Positions 11,911-25,200 of a stretch of DNA of 64,000 bases are shown piece after piece. A model generated the notes under the pieces. It made no database searches. It worked only from the letters and a program-made list of their open reading frames with translations, and was not told the DNA's origin. Each line of letters begins with the position of its first letter. The first letter of the stretch is position 1. The translations under genes were made by a program, and so were the position numbers. The stretch is from contig NC_083567.1 of assembly GCF_019925205.1 (NCBI RefSeq), forward strand, positions 25,296,001 to 25,360,000, in the 5' to 3' direction. Origin of the DNA: Metopolophium dirhodum (taxonomy: Eukaryota; Arthropoda; Insecta; Hemiptera; Aphididae).

Positions 11911-14900
11911 ATGACTATGAAAGTGACATCGAAAACGTTTATACGCAAAACCAAGCGTGGTAATATTTTAAAGGTGAGTGTCTTCGCTACTGTTAAACTT
12001 CAATATAATGTATTTACTTTTGTAAATAATCCATTTAGATTGTACGCGAACACTACTTAAGAGATGACATAGGTTGTGGCTCAAAAATATGCAAGAAGTG
12101 CAAGCACAACAGCGAAAGACCACTTGTCAAACACCAATCTATTAACACCGATTTCCAAGACAAACATTATTTATTAGTAGATACAAATGTAGTTTTGCAT
12201 CAGGTATTACTTTAGTTTAAGGTTTCTGTTTTTTTGATTGAATCTTTTTGGTTTTTGATAATATTATAGTCTAAATTAATGTTTAATTTTTGCACTGAGT
12301 ATTCAAATAATTAGATTAAGGTTATGTTTGTAACTAGTGCTGAATTTTGGCCTAGGTTTGTGAGGCTCAAAGCCTAGGGTGGCTAATTTTGAACCAAATT
12401 GAAAAAAATTGGTTGGTTCCTTGGAGCTTTACAGCACATTAGTGCAGGTCTAGGGCGGCACTTGTGCTAAATTCGGCCCTGTTTGTAACATTATCTTTTT
12501 ACAGTTTTATGAAAATCCTTTAATATTTAATAATATTTATTGATTATAGATTGATGCTCTGGAAGATGAAACTTTAAAGAATGTCATTATTTTACAAACT
12601 GTACTTGAAGAAGTCAAACATCTGAGTCATAGTGTTTATAAACGTTTAATGGATATTATAGGAAATTATTCTAGAAGTTTTTATGTGTTTGTTAATGTTT
12701 ATCATAGGTAAGAACTATTTCTTATATTATTTTTAGAGTATCTATATTTGATACTTAGATTTTAACTTAGTTCATGATTTTTATTGTCTTATTAGTAAAA
12801 TTATTAGATTAACTGATTACCAAGAAATTAATACTTAATTAATCGAAAATCCAAAAAACTAATTGACTAGGAACAAACTGATGATCAATTTAATATTGCT
12901 TTAATTACAGATTGCACAATTTGCTGTTTTTAATTTTTGATATCTCAAAATGATTTGTAATGAATTTTGATAGCTAGTTATTTTATGTATTACCTAATTG
13001 AAAATAAAAATTCATTATTTTATCTTGATTTTTTTTTTAATTGAAGGGATACATATGTTGAACGTGTTCGAGGAGAAAGTCCAAATGATTACAATGACCG
13101 TATGATTAGGGTAGCAGCTCTTTGGTATAATAAACATTTGGACGATAAGATAAAAGTATTATTATTATCCAGTGATGAAGCTAGCAAGGCTAAAGCAATC
13201 AATGAAGGAATACCTACAATGTCGCGTGAGTTAGTTGAAATTGAAAATTGAAATATTTTTGAGTAAATTTATGCTATTGATTTTCAGTCGAACAATATGT
13301 CAGTGGGTTAAATAATGTCACATTAACCGATAAACTGTCCAATCACTCTTGTATGGTAGAAGAAACTAGTAAAGAACCAATTTTCCCTCCTCATTTAACC
13401 CCAGCAAAAATACATCAGGGCATAAAGGCTGGAAAACTAATGCAGGGCACATTTTTCGCGTCTGTTGATAATTTTCTTGAAGGAAATGTTTTTGTGGAAG
13501 GACAAGAAAAGAATGTAAGTTAGTGTTGCATGAAAACAATAATTTTCATTAATTGATTTAACATTATATTTTAGATATTGTTGCAAGGCAGAGAAAATTT
13601 AAATCGGGCCATTAATGGTGATATTGTTGCCATTCAGATGCTTCCAGAAAGTCAATGGAGTGCACCTGCTAATTTAGTTCTAGCAGATTATGGTAAAATA
13701 TTAATTTAGTTATTCTATAGACATCATATTTGATGTCTATTTTTGTTTACAGATGATTTGGACTTGGAAAATAATTTAAATATTGTTGAAAAGCCAAAAG
13801 AAAAGTATCCAACAGGTCAAGTGGTTGGAATAATACGAAAAAAATGGAGACAGTATTGTGGGATCATCCAACATAGTCTTGTTGAAAATGTAAGTAGACA
13901 TCATACATTTATGTGATTATGAAGGTAAACAATAATACAAATAACCATCAGTAATTGTTTAAAAATTAAATGTTTGGTTACTTTTTGTTAGGCAACTCGG
14001 CATTTATTCGTACCAGCAGAGAAAAAGATTCCAAAAATAAGAATAGAAACTAGACAATATGACAAATTAAAAGATCAACGTGTTATTGTTTCCATTGACA
14101 CATGGCCAAGAACTTCAAGATATCCATTGGTTTGTTTTTAATGTCTATGTTTGCTGTTTACCTTTACTTTGTGTGAATATACAAATTATATTTAAAGGGC
14201 CATTTTGTGAGGTCGCTTGGAAAAATTGGTGAAAGAGAAGCTGAAAATGAAGTTATATTATTAGAACATGATGTCCCGCACAGTAAATTTTCAGATGAAG
14301 TTTTAGGGTGTTTACCAAAAGAAACGTGGACTATTAGTGCCACAGTAAGTATTTATGGACATTTTGATTTAATTAACCTTTTAATAAAAATTTTAGGTAC
14401 CATATAAAATTTAAACTTTAAAAAACTAGATTTATTTTTATGAAAATTAACAGTCATTACAAATTATTGATTTATAATAGATGATTTCTCATATTTATTC
14501 TTGGTTTGAAAAGATTACTTTTTAATCATTTATATAATAATATTGAAATTATTAAGATTCCATCCAATTATTATGTGGTTGGAGTAGTAAATATACATCT
14601 CCACTATTATTATCTTCGTTATCCTTACATAGATTCACTGAGCTGTCAAAGTTAGGAGATTCTACAAGCTGTAAGTCATCTTCCACACTCATTAAATCGT
14701 TGCTCATTGATTCTTCATTACGTCTATATCTATAAACATTAATCATCTAACAATGTAGTAAAATTCACATCTAATTGTTTCAGACTCAGTGTTGGCCTGC
14801 TAGCCGCTAGGCCACAAACAAGACCGGGGCCCCTCAGTTTTTTTTTAGGGTCTCGTAAATTTTTTATTTGCTTGGCATGTTTCTGGTTTATATAGGGAGT

Positions 14901-17900
14901 AGGGATTCCGCAAAGTATTTATTGAAATATTTAACAGTACATAATTTGTTGGCTCAATATCTCTTTACGGGGCCCAAGGCCGTTTATTATGTCGCCCCTG
15001 TAAACAACTGATCCATGGGCCTTTTGCTTGCCAGGCCAGCAGTGCAGACACCATATTATAATTTATTAAATTATTCATAGCTCATACCTTGTGTTTTGGT
15101 CAATATTTGGTTTATTACTGAAGCTATCCACCATATCGGTATGATCATTTTCAAATCTCATCCTTAATGCCTCATTGGTTTGTGAGTTGAAAATTACATT
15201 GTCATTATTAAAATTTCCCAACTGTCTTATATGTTCAACTTGTATTCTAGGATGTACCCGGATGTTAGCGTCATGATTGTTTCTTCGAGATGCATTTGAA
15301 ATACATAATATTGATGGTCTACGTTTTACTTTCTGTGCTACTTTAATTTCTGATTTTTTGGATAATTTTTCTTTGGGTATTTTATCTAACACAACTCTCA
15401 ATTCATTTTCTATCTTAGTAACATTATCTAAACTAATCTGAAAAATAAAATGTTCAGTAAATGATAATTTTATTCTGTATTGTAAATCTTGGTATAAGCA
15501 TACTTAACCGGGCAACCTTTTTTTTCTAATGTTTTTTTTTGAAAAGGGGTGTATTGACAAGTTAAGAACGATGGCGCAAAAAAAAAAATTGCACAAATCA
15601 TTATTATGGAAGTTACAGCCTTCCAACATTTTTGATTTTACTTTATACTTATGCGCGCAATACTACTATAATGCCGGGTGGACGACCTTCAGTTCGGCTA
15701 CTTTGGGGACTGGAGCCGGCAGGCGAAGTGACCCACTATAATACTTGTGTTACTGTAACTAACAGTGTTAAGTTTACCTATCAGGAATTATCCGTCTGCC
15801 CACAATTTTATTGTCCGAGCGCAGCGCAGTGAGCGAGGTGCAACGCTGGCAGATTATTTGCTTTTTAACAACATTGTTTAATTTCTCCTACCCAAGGTGG
15901 TTTTACACAACAAGCTGAGAGATATTTTCGATTTTTTTGTTTGAGCACAGGGCAGTGAGCGAGTGGCCACGCGGGCATTGCTGTGCGCAAATTGCAACAT
16001 GCAATTTTTACCCTATGATCTACTTGAGGTGGTGTTGCATAGCAAGTCGAAGGATATTTTCGTTTTATATTGACAAATAACAAAAATGCTGTTTGCATTT
16101 GTATGTGTTGAACCCCTAATCATAGTTTCTTTGCATGATGCGTTTAACACAGTCAGCCGTACACCAGAGCAAAAATAGTAATTTTACCTTAAATTTTTGA
16201 ACTAACAATTTTGAAATAAGCATATGAAAACAACGCTTTCAAAAAAATAAAAATTTCAAAAACAAAGGTTGGCCCGGAAAGAAGTCTTGTTTCTAAATCT
16301 TTACTTTATTTAACTTTATAAAGTCTTTTAGGGACTTGTCATTTTTTGAACTTTTTAAGATCAACATTTTAACATTCATTAGACAATCATACATCTCAGT
16401 AATATCCTTCGATGCTAACTCTGAAATACCTATATTTTAAATTGAGTAAAATGCATAGATATAATTTATTTTTTCAGTGACTTACCTTTTTTGTTCAATT
16501 TGTTGTCCAAATCATTTGTTATGACATTAATATATTTTTGTAATTCATTTACTGCGTTATCTTCAACTATAATTTGGTCGTGACGACGATGGCGTTTAAT
16601 TATTTGCTCTGCCCTCTGTTCAAATTTCATTTCATTTTGTAAACTAAAATTATTATTATATTTTGATTAAGAAAATTATTTATTTATAATGCTTGTCTAA
16701 GTTACTCAATTTTTGATGGTTTCAACAACATTTGACCATCAATGTTAAGATAATTAACAATGTCAGCTAATTTATCAATAATATCTATTGAATCATCATT
16801 CTTTTTATTTTTAGTTTCAAATTCATAAAGTTTATCTTCAGCCATAACTTTCAATAAGAGTAATTTATTTTTGATAGTTTACTTGTGTAAATGAAAAAAA
16901 AAATGTTTTTATTACCATAGATACAATTTTTTTTGTGAAATATATCTATGGCACCTATTCATATTTTAGTTTATAACCACAGTATAAAGAAAAATAGATA
17001 ATATAAAAAATAAATTATTCTTTATACTGTGTTATAAATATTATAATCATGCAGACTAGATTAATGACTTCAAATTGTGTCACATCCTCCAAAATTTGAG
17101 ATATATTTATGTCAAAACCATACAATTTACAATTAAAAAGAAACCTATTTTTTTTTGTTATTAGTGTTACTAGTGCAGCAACCTTCTTAATTGTATAGAC
17201 CCCAATTTAGGTATAAAAAACTTTGAGGCGTACTTAATATAGCTTACTTAATATACAGGTATAAAATATAAACATACACAAATAAAACGATAGAAGAAAA
17301 TATATAGACGTGTAAAAAATCGTATAAAAATCTCGATGTTGATGTCAATTAAATTTTACTTACCCTTGGTTTAGACTCTCGACCAGATTCTGCAGCCCAG
17401 TGCCACATTGGCCCCGGCCGATGGGTTAGGAAACGCTGCACTAGTGAATATAATGATAAATAAACATGTGAATAAATCTCAATTTTCAATCTTTGTTTGA
17501 AAGTATTTTTAAATGAAATGATTTTTAATTTTTCTCAAATTCAAAGATTTCCTAACCCAGTACCTCACTCAATTCTTGTGTTCAATTTTTAAATTATTAT
17601 GATAGTAATGTACCTATAAGTATACTTTTTCATTTTTTTTTTTATGATCTTATTTTTACAGGACTTTGTGGGCAGAAAAGACTTTCGTGATCTGGATATT
17701 TGTTCGGTTGACCCTCCAGGTTGTACAGATATAGATGATGCATTACATTGTATGCCTTTGGACAATGGAAATTTCCAAGTTGGTGTGCACATTGCAGATG
17801 TTACTCATTTTGTTAAACCTGGTACAGCCATAGATCTAGAAGCCAGCCAACGTGCCACTACTGTGTATCTAACTGGAAGGCGTATTGATATGGTACCAGG

Positions 17901-20900
17901 TAATATACTTTTTATTAAGACAATGAATAATAATATTATAAAAACAGGCAAAGCCTCGAGATATTAGATTCTGAGCGGAGCGAGGAATCTAGTGGTTTTA
18001 TAATGGTGTTTATTTTATTTTTTGTTTTTTTTTTTTATCCTGTATACAAAATTTCTACCAGAAGGAGTGATTTGATTTCAACTTATAGTACCTTATTTTT
18101 TAGAAAATTGGATTAAGATGGTATTTTAAAGGTCATTTTTTGATTTTCTTAATAATTATTTAAAGCCACAGGAAAATCTATTGACAAATTATGAAAAACC
18201 TCTAAAAATGGGTTTTTAATTTCTAACCTATCCAGCTTCCTTGCTCTGTACAGTTTTGAAAGAAATTGTACCACTTGTTTTAATTAACCTAATTTTATTT
18301 AGGTATGTGTTGTATAATTGCTTACATATTTTATTAATTATTTTGTACGCGTTAAGTTTGTGCTTTGTATATCATTTCTTATGTTTGTTTCTGGAACAAT
18401 GTTTTGTTCAAAAATAATTTTAATGTACAATTTGTTATATTTTATTTTTTAGTTTTTATATCCTGTATTTCTACTAATTAAAATCAAGGATGTATACGTC
18501 CGTGATTATAATAATAATATGATTTCTAACCAATGGCAATTTAAATAAACAAAAAAAAGTCAAAACTAAATTCAATTCATGTATATAGGAATTGAAAACA
18601 TAAGTTATCATTATCTTCTGAGTCTCAAAGAATCTATTGATATAACTTTTATTGAAAACGGTCCATTTGTTTCTGTTTAGACAGAAGACAAAGAAACATT
18701 CATTTTTATATCTATAGATTATATTTAGCTTATATTATATTTGGATTAAATTACATACTCAATATATTTTAACTATTATTATTTCATGGTAATTAATAAT
18801 TCTAACTAATGTTTTTAGGCTTATTGAGTTCAAACTTATGTTCTTTAAGAGGAGGAGAAGAACGTTTAGCATTTTCTTGTGTCTGGGAGATGACTCCAAA
18901 TGCAGACATTGTTAATAGTACTTATACAAAAAGTGTTATTAAGTCAAAAGCAGCTATGACTTACGATCAAGCACAGTTAATAATTGATGATCAGAACCAA
19001 GATAATTCTATTGCCTTGGGATTGAGACAGCTTAATAAGTTTGCAAAGATTCTTAAAAAACGTCGTATTGAAGCTGGGTTTGACATTTATTTTATGTTTT
19101 ACATGATTATTAGTATATTATTATATTTATTTAAAGTGTAATACATTTATAGAGCATTGGTCTTGGCCTCACCTGAAATTCGTTTCCTCGTAGACAGTGA
19201 AACAAGAGATCCATTGGACGTAGAAGTAAAACAGTTAAAAGAAACTAATTCAATGGTAGAAGAATTTATGTTGTTAGCTAACGTAGAAGTTGCAAAAAAG
19301 ATACACTCAGATTTTCCAGAATTTGCAGTTTTAAGACGTCACCCTAAGCCACCACCTTCAAACTTTGAGTCTCTTATTAAAGCTGCAGCACATCTGGTAT
19401 AAATATTTTTTGATTGTCTAAAATATTTTTCATTTTACATGTTTGTTTTTATTTGTTGTAGGGAGTGGAATTAAATGTGGACACTAGCAGAGACTTGGCA
19501 AATTCTTTAGATAAAGCTGTTAAACTAGATAATCCATTTTTCAATACAATGCTCCGTATTTTGGCCACTCGTTGTATGTTACAAGCTGTTTATTTTGCTA
19601 GTGGCACAAAAACCTATGATGAATTTTTGCATTATGGATTGGCTGCTCCAATTTATACCCATTTTACATCTCCAATTAGAAGGTGAGCACTCAACAAAAA
19701 ATATAATTATTATCAAATTTAGTGTAATCCAAATATTAAATTAATTATACATTTTTATGACAAGTAAATTAAAAGTAAAACCGGTTTATTATTCCTGGAT
19801 TACTTGGCAAGTACTCCAATTACCAAATGCTCAAGTAATTTGTGTATTAAATGTTTTGATGTCTGATATATTTCTCACGTATATTCATAAGTATTGGTTA
19901 CAGTTATCTATTCAGGTTGGGGGTTGTAACGTTATCGCTGGTCCATGTGGCGACCATGGTGAACTATTAGCACTAGTAGTCACAGGCCCTATATTAATTG
20001 TGTGTAGATGACACTAGACGTACAGAAAATCATTTATTTTTACTAAAATACATTTATTATAGTGACTATATGTATTATGTATGCTTTTCTTGAATGTAGA
20101 AACCATTAAATATGCATTAAATTTTATTTTCCTTATTATTAAGTCATCTTATCTTATTATATGTCACAATCTATTATAATATTGCTATATATTATATATT
20201 TTAAAATGTTATTATGAAGACAAAGTAAATACCTATTTATTTTCTAATGATTATAAACAAAAATGGAAGCCCTTCACAGGTTAGATTATGTTAGGTAACT
20301 GTTTTTTTAATAATTTAATTATAATTATAAGTATACAATTCTAAAATTCTATGGTTTTCATACTTTAATAACTAAGGCTTTGTCTAATGCTAATCTAATA
20401 GGACGTAATAAAGAACAGTGAACATACTACTCCTTTAAATTTTATATAATATTTTTTATTTGTTTTATAATATTATTCAAACGTCACAAACTAGCACAAT
20501 TGACAGTATTATAATAGGCCCATGATCTTTGACACAAAATAATTAAATAATGTGCAATATATTCTCAGTGACACTTTTTATGTTAATTTCTTTACAAAGA
20601 TCATGGATCTATACAATTGGCTTGTGCATAGCTGTTGATGGTGGATATATTGAACAATATTATAAAACAAATAACTTGTACAAGTAGTGTTCTTTGTTAG
20701 GATTTACACTAGTTATTAAAGTGTGAAAAGTGAAAAAAACCATACAATTTTACAATAAATATACTGTATTTATGTAAATATAAGTTTCTATCATTCATTC
20801 AAAATTAAACCAATTTCAAAATTTTTATTGACTCCATAATATCATAAATAAATAACTCAACAAAGCGACTTATTTTGAATTTTTAAAAAATATTTTGAGC

Positions 20901-22244
20901 GTATTTTTTTATTTATTTTTTGACCATAGTAAAAATAAGACTATTAGCATTATATTATTCTATGCTATTGGTCATGTAATCATGACATTACAATATTGTG
21001 GATATTTAAACTCAAATTTTTAATTTTTAAATTTAAATAAAAAATTCACAATTTTCACCTACATCAACAATCAAAAATGGTTTTGACCATGGTATTTTTA
21101 TTAAATACTACTAGTCACAACTTATAACTGAAGAAAATGAACCATTTTTATTGAGACCCGAGTTAAAAACTAATAAATATTGAATTTAATTAATACATTT
21201 AAAAAAAATTTTGTGGTAGAAAATCGATACCCTCGCTATCACAAAAAAAAATGTATGGGGTAACAAATTACCCCTCAATACCCCTTAGGGATGCTTATGT
21301 GTACAAATTATTGTTCCAATGGCATACCAAGTAACCAATAGTACTAAATATTGTCCAAGTACATTAGTCTTGGGAATACGGCTTAATTCAAGTGCATACT
21401 CATATTTGATAATTAATATTAATATTATACTATATAACAAACTGTTTACAAAAAATAGACTATGGAACACCGCCACTCATTGTTTTTATTTTCAGGTATG
21501 CCGATGTGATGGTTCATAGACTTTTGGCTGTATCCGTTGCAGTAGATAACACTACACCTGAAATGCTTGACAAACGCAAAATTGAAGCACTGTGCCAAAC
21601 ATTAAATACTAGAACCCGTATGTCAGCTTATGCTGAACGAGCATCAGTTGCTTTAAATACTCATGTAAATCAGTTATTTTATAATAATTTAATAAATTGA
21701 ATAATAAATAAATGAAATAATTTTTCATTAGATATTTTTCCGTGGAAAAATCAGAGATGAAGAAGGTTACATATTGTATGTTAGAAAAAATGCTTTACAA
21801 ATACTCATACCAAAATATGGTTTGGAGGGAACTCTTTTCTTGTCACCTCGTAAAGGGCAATTACAAGCTGCTACATTCATCTATAATGAAGAGGTGAGTT
21901 AAATATTTTAACCTTTATTTAAAACCAAATGCAAAATAATAAAACAATTTAAATTTATTTTATTTTATTCATACATATTTCTTATTTATAATAATTAGGA
22001 GCAAACCCAGAGGTGTGGCGAAATAGTTTTTCGAACTTTTGATCCAGTAAGCATTCAGTTAAGTCTTGACAGCAGCAATGTTCAACATGAAAGAATTGTT
22101 TTGAAGCTGGTCAAACCGGAAATACTAAATTTCAGTGTACCGTCAATAACTGCAAGTACACTTGCTGTACAACTACCACAGAAGAACCCTCTTGAACCAT
22201 GTGATTCTCCATGTGAACCACAACTTAAAAAAGCCAAAATTTAA
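11911..22244 (+). CDS. DIS3: DIS3/RRP44, catalytic subunit of the RNA exosome
   Basis: 3'-5' exoribonuclease and endonuclease of the nuclear and cytoplasmic exosome. Sixteen exons join in frame: 11911-11973, 12039-12203, 12550-12707, 13047-13225, 13288-13514, 13575-13692, 13753-13889, 13992-14129, 14198-14344, 17662-17899, 18819-19077, 19153-19396, 19462-19682, 21496-21664, 21732-21893, 21999-22244, giving 956 residues, the usual length. The CR3 cysteines are at 34, 39 and 42. The PIN domain follows, with putative metal ligands D69 (LLVDTNVVLHQ), E97, D146 and D172. Two cold-shock regions come next, then the RNB domain with CSVDPPGCTDIDDALH (D461, D467, D469, D470) and TSPIRRYADV, and a C-terminal S1 domain (exons 15-16). 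Both ribonuclease active sites appear intact. Two in-frame ATGs are possible (11911, 11917); with the first, D69, E97 and D146 match the numbering I recall for the human protein. Intron 9 (14345-17661) holds an antisense gene, and intron 10 a dispersed repeat. Confidence 0.97.
12320..12485. repeat. Probable MITE remnant in DIS3 intron 2
   Basis: GC-richer patch with GGCCTAGGTTTGTGAGGC, CTAGGGTGGC and, inverted, GGTCTAGGGCGGCACTTGTG and AATTCGGCCC near the right end. No open frame. It is called from compositional contrast and partial inverted ends only. Confidence 0.3.
14552..16845 (-). CDS. Five-exon antisense gene nested in DIS3 intron 9, unknown function
   Basis: Five exons join with matching phases and GT-AG borders (minus strand): 16845-16706, 16643-16486, 16429-16305, 15437-15088, 14729-14552. 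They give a 316-residue protein starting MAEDKLYEFETKNKKNDD and ending PHNNWMES. The first ~150 residues are charged and probably helical or coiled-coil (NEMKFEQRAEQIIKRHRRH, NELQKYINVITNDLDNKL). A basic stretch follows (KKSEIKVAQKVKRRPS), and then an acidic, Ser/Asn-rich tail. I see no signal peptide, membrane segment or catalytic motif. Because all four introns join in frame on the strand opposite DIS3, chance is unlikely. It lies entirely inside the 3.3 kb ninth intron of DIS3. I do not recognise the family; a fast-evolving structural or adaptor protein would fit, but that is a guess. Confidence 0.8.
14785..15050. mobile_element. Interspersed element with imperfect inverted ends in an intron of the nested gene
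   Basis: GC-rich inverted ends (CAGTGTTGGCCTGCTAGC at the left, the reverse complement of CACTGCTGGCCTGGCAAGC at the right) enclose a stretch with GGGGCCCCT-like segments. It fits inside intron 4 of the nested antisense gene. There is no open frame and no clear target duplication. It looks like a decayed non-autonomous DNA transposon, perhaps hAT-like from the CAGTG/CACTG ends. Confidence 0.4.
15800..16065. repeat. Dispersed repeat containing duplicated GAGCGCAG-type segments
   Basis: Two related segments in a row share 'ggtggtttacacaacaag' and 'gagcacagggcagtgagcgag' type sequence (about 15820-15975 and 16020-16060). A third related copy is at 39365-39450. It lies in intron 3 of the nested antisense gene and shows no coding potential. 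Confidence 0.5.
17955..18700. repeat. Degenerate copy of the GATTCTGAGCG dispersed repeat in DIS3 intron 10
   Basis: Begins with TAGATTCTGAGCGGAGCGAGG, the same terminus as the copies at 42.2 and 48.4 kb. The rest is AT-rich and diverged, so the right limit is uncertain. Confidence 0.4.
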
Positions 22245-22272
22245 AAATTAATTTGTTTATTCTGTTACAAAT

Positions 22273-22278
22273 AATAAA
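22273..22278 (+). terminator. DIS3 polyadenylation signal AATAAA
   Basis: AATAAA is 29 bp after the DIS3 stop codon. It is the first hexamer downstream and is placed normally for a short 3' UTR. Confidence 0.55.
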
Positions 22279-22279
22279 A

Positions 22280-25200
22280 TAATTTCATAAACTTAATACT
22301 AAACTCACTGTCCGTATATTTTATACCCGTCTTTAAAATTAAAATATCAATAAAACTCTTAACACATCTCGACATTCAAAACGTATGACAGTACCTAATC
22401 ATTAATTCTTATTTCATTTAATAAAGGTTATATTATGGAATATTAAAATTGCATGTAGGTAACTTACATTTAAAAAAAATTTTAATACTTTTGGAAATAG
22501 TTTCTATTCACACTGTTAAATTATTATCCTGTGTATAATAATATATATTAATGAGTATATTAAAAGGACTCATATGACATTGTATATTTCTAACAACTTT
22601 TCAAGAATCAAGATAAACAAAAAACTATTTGGCACATTTATAATTTGTGTTTCAATAAAATAACATAGGTATATCTACTGAAATATAAATTAAATAGCAA
22701 ATTATTATTTGAAAATTTCAAAATAATATTAAACTTTTTTACCTAATATATTTTATTTATTTCTTGAAGATTTGTTAAAAATGTACATTGGTTGTTTTTA
22801 ACAAACTACCCAATGTGTCATGTGAGTATGTGTATTATAATTGTAGATAATATATTGTTGTATATTATCTATGATTATAATATCTATTTCCGGCTATATA
22901 TTATCATAGTTTTAGAGACTAGAGATAGACCTTTTAAGTTCTTAATGTAATATTGTAATGTTAAAAATTTGTTGAAAATAATTCATAAACTATCAAAAAC
23001 AAATAATAATTAATAATTGATACAAATGAAAATGATACAATAATGGTAAACAACGTGCTTGCATAAAGATATACCTAATTCTCAAAGACAAATTATCATT
23101 AAATCATATAATCTTCCGTGGATTTTTCATAACAGTTGAAGTCTTCCGGTGTTCACCTTTAATACTTATAATATTTTCATGTGTCTTGTCCCAAATTTGG
23201 AAAATTGTAGATGTACGTTAATGAAAAAAATGAATCATATTTTGTTGAACACGATTAGATAAGTTCTATTTACTTTGGTGTAAAATGCGTGACGGTATGA
23301 ACTGTAGGTACTATGTTCACTGCATCATTCTCAACACCATGGTTCATTGTTAATAATAATAAAAGGTAATAAAATCGTAACGAGTAGGTATTGTACATAT
23401 TTTAATAAATGCATTTTGTCGACAGTTAGTACCTATTTGTCGAAGGGGGATTGAAATCAACACTGAATCGATTCGATGGTCGATACCTACGCATCGTTTC
23501 AATTTCGAGCAAGAAGCTATACATTATACATTAATATTGCCAACGATACAACCAGAATTTTTCTTTTTTCCAATATCGGTTTGGTTACCTATTGTATGGT
23601 TGCTTCTTGCTTATACAGGTAGTATAGGAACGACAAGTGACGAGGGGGTAGGAGTGTAGGACGCATAGAATATTATATTATATGAGATAATTTGTGAATT
23701 TATTTATGCGATTTTTCCTACGCAAGTCACAATAAACGTCCCACGGACGCACTGTTATTTTTATTAAAACACGACCGCCATCGTGACAACATCGGCTCTG
23801 CCGTTCTCTATGGAAACGAAATATTTCGTCATCACTCTTCGTGTTTTTTTCTTACGTGAACGGTAGATTGTAATTTTTCGGCGGACCACTGTATATTTGC
23901 TCGTTGTTATAATTATTTTATTTTATAAATTTATGCGTTTACCCGCCCGTTAGGTACCTATGTAGAGGTTTTCGTCCGTGTGCGCCGCCGCTCCGCCCGT
24001 AGGTGGATCTCTCTGCTATAATATATTTCGGTAAGCAAACCATGAAATGATTTTGAACAATGCATTTTAATTTAGGCATAAGGTACCACCTATCAATATT
24101 ATTATTAAAAAGGAATTAACTGCACGTCTGCACAAGACCGCATATCTATACGGTAAACAAATTAAATGCCAAATGGGTATAACTACTAACTAGGTACCTA
24201 AATGAAAAACTCAAGACCAAAAGGCTACAGATACCCTTATTAGATATTTAGATATTATTTTATATTAGGGATTACGACTGTATTACTAGAAAGTGTTACA
24301 GTTGGGAAATAATTTTTATTCTAATCGACCTTCCCACATCTTTAAATGGATAATATCAAAAATGTGGGAAAGTCGATTTCAAGTAGACTTGATGGCAAAT
24401 TCAAATCTGTTTTTAGAATTCTTATCGCTTCATTGGATCAATCGGTAGGTACGTTTGACAAAGAACCAGTCTAAAATCCTATGTCGCGTGTGTGTTAGAC
24501 AAAAACAGAAAATCACGGTTTCGAATCGCCTTAATTAAACGTTTTATTATAATAATATATTGTATTGACGATTGCGCTACAAGTACAATACTATTTTTCA
24601 TTTTTATTTCTATTACTGAAAATAAAAAATTTAAATGTCATTAGGTTTTTTTTTGAAAAAATTCAAAATAACCAATTTGTAAATCTAATTTTCAGATAAA
24701 TATTGATGCTATATTAACGTTAATTTAAATTTTAAGTAGATTAGTTTATTTTTTTAAATATCAGATTTTTTTGGAATTAATTGATTTGAAATGTATATAT
24801 TTTTTATTCATATAATTTTCATAATTTATCGTTGTCATAGTTTAACTAGTATCAATTTTTTTTTAATTTGTCAGATATTTCTGTTGCACCAATGCGTCAT
24901 GTATATCCCTGTAAATTAATAAATGCAAATAAATCGATTGGTTACAATTAAACTTCACAGATAGCAGCACCTATTTTATAAAAGATATTTTACGGTCACT
25001 TAATTTATGCGAAACAAAAATACATTTGAGGGAAAAACGTACATAATATTATACGTCCATGTTCTTTTTGACAGTGGTTTTAATGGATCAGCTCTGTAAA
25101 AATGTGGATTTCAAAAAAAAATTTACAGTTTTTGACAACATTATAATATTATGTAGGTTTTCTTCACAAAATGTCTGAATTTTTGCACACACTAGTTCAA

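Noticed and set aside
19757..20011. 84-aa frame in DIS3 intron 13
   Set aside because: No motif and no splice connection that keeps the DIS3 frame; exon 13 joins exon 14 perfectly without it.
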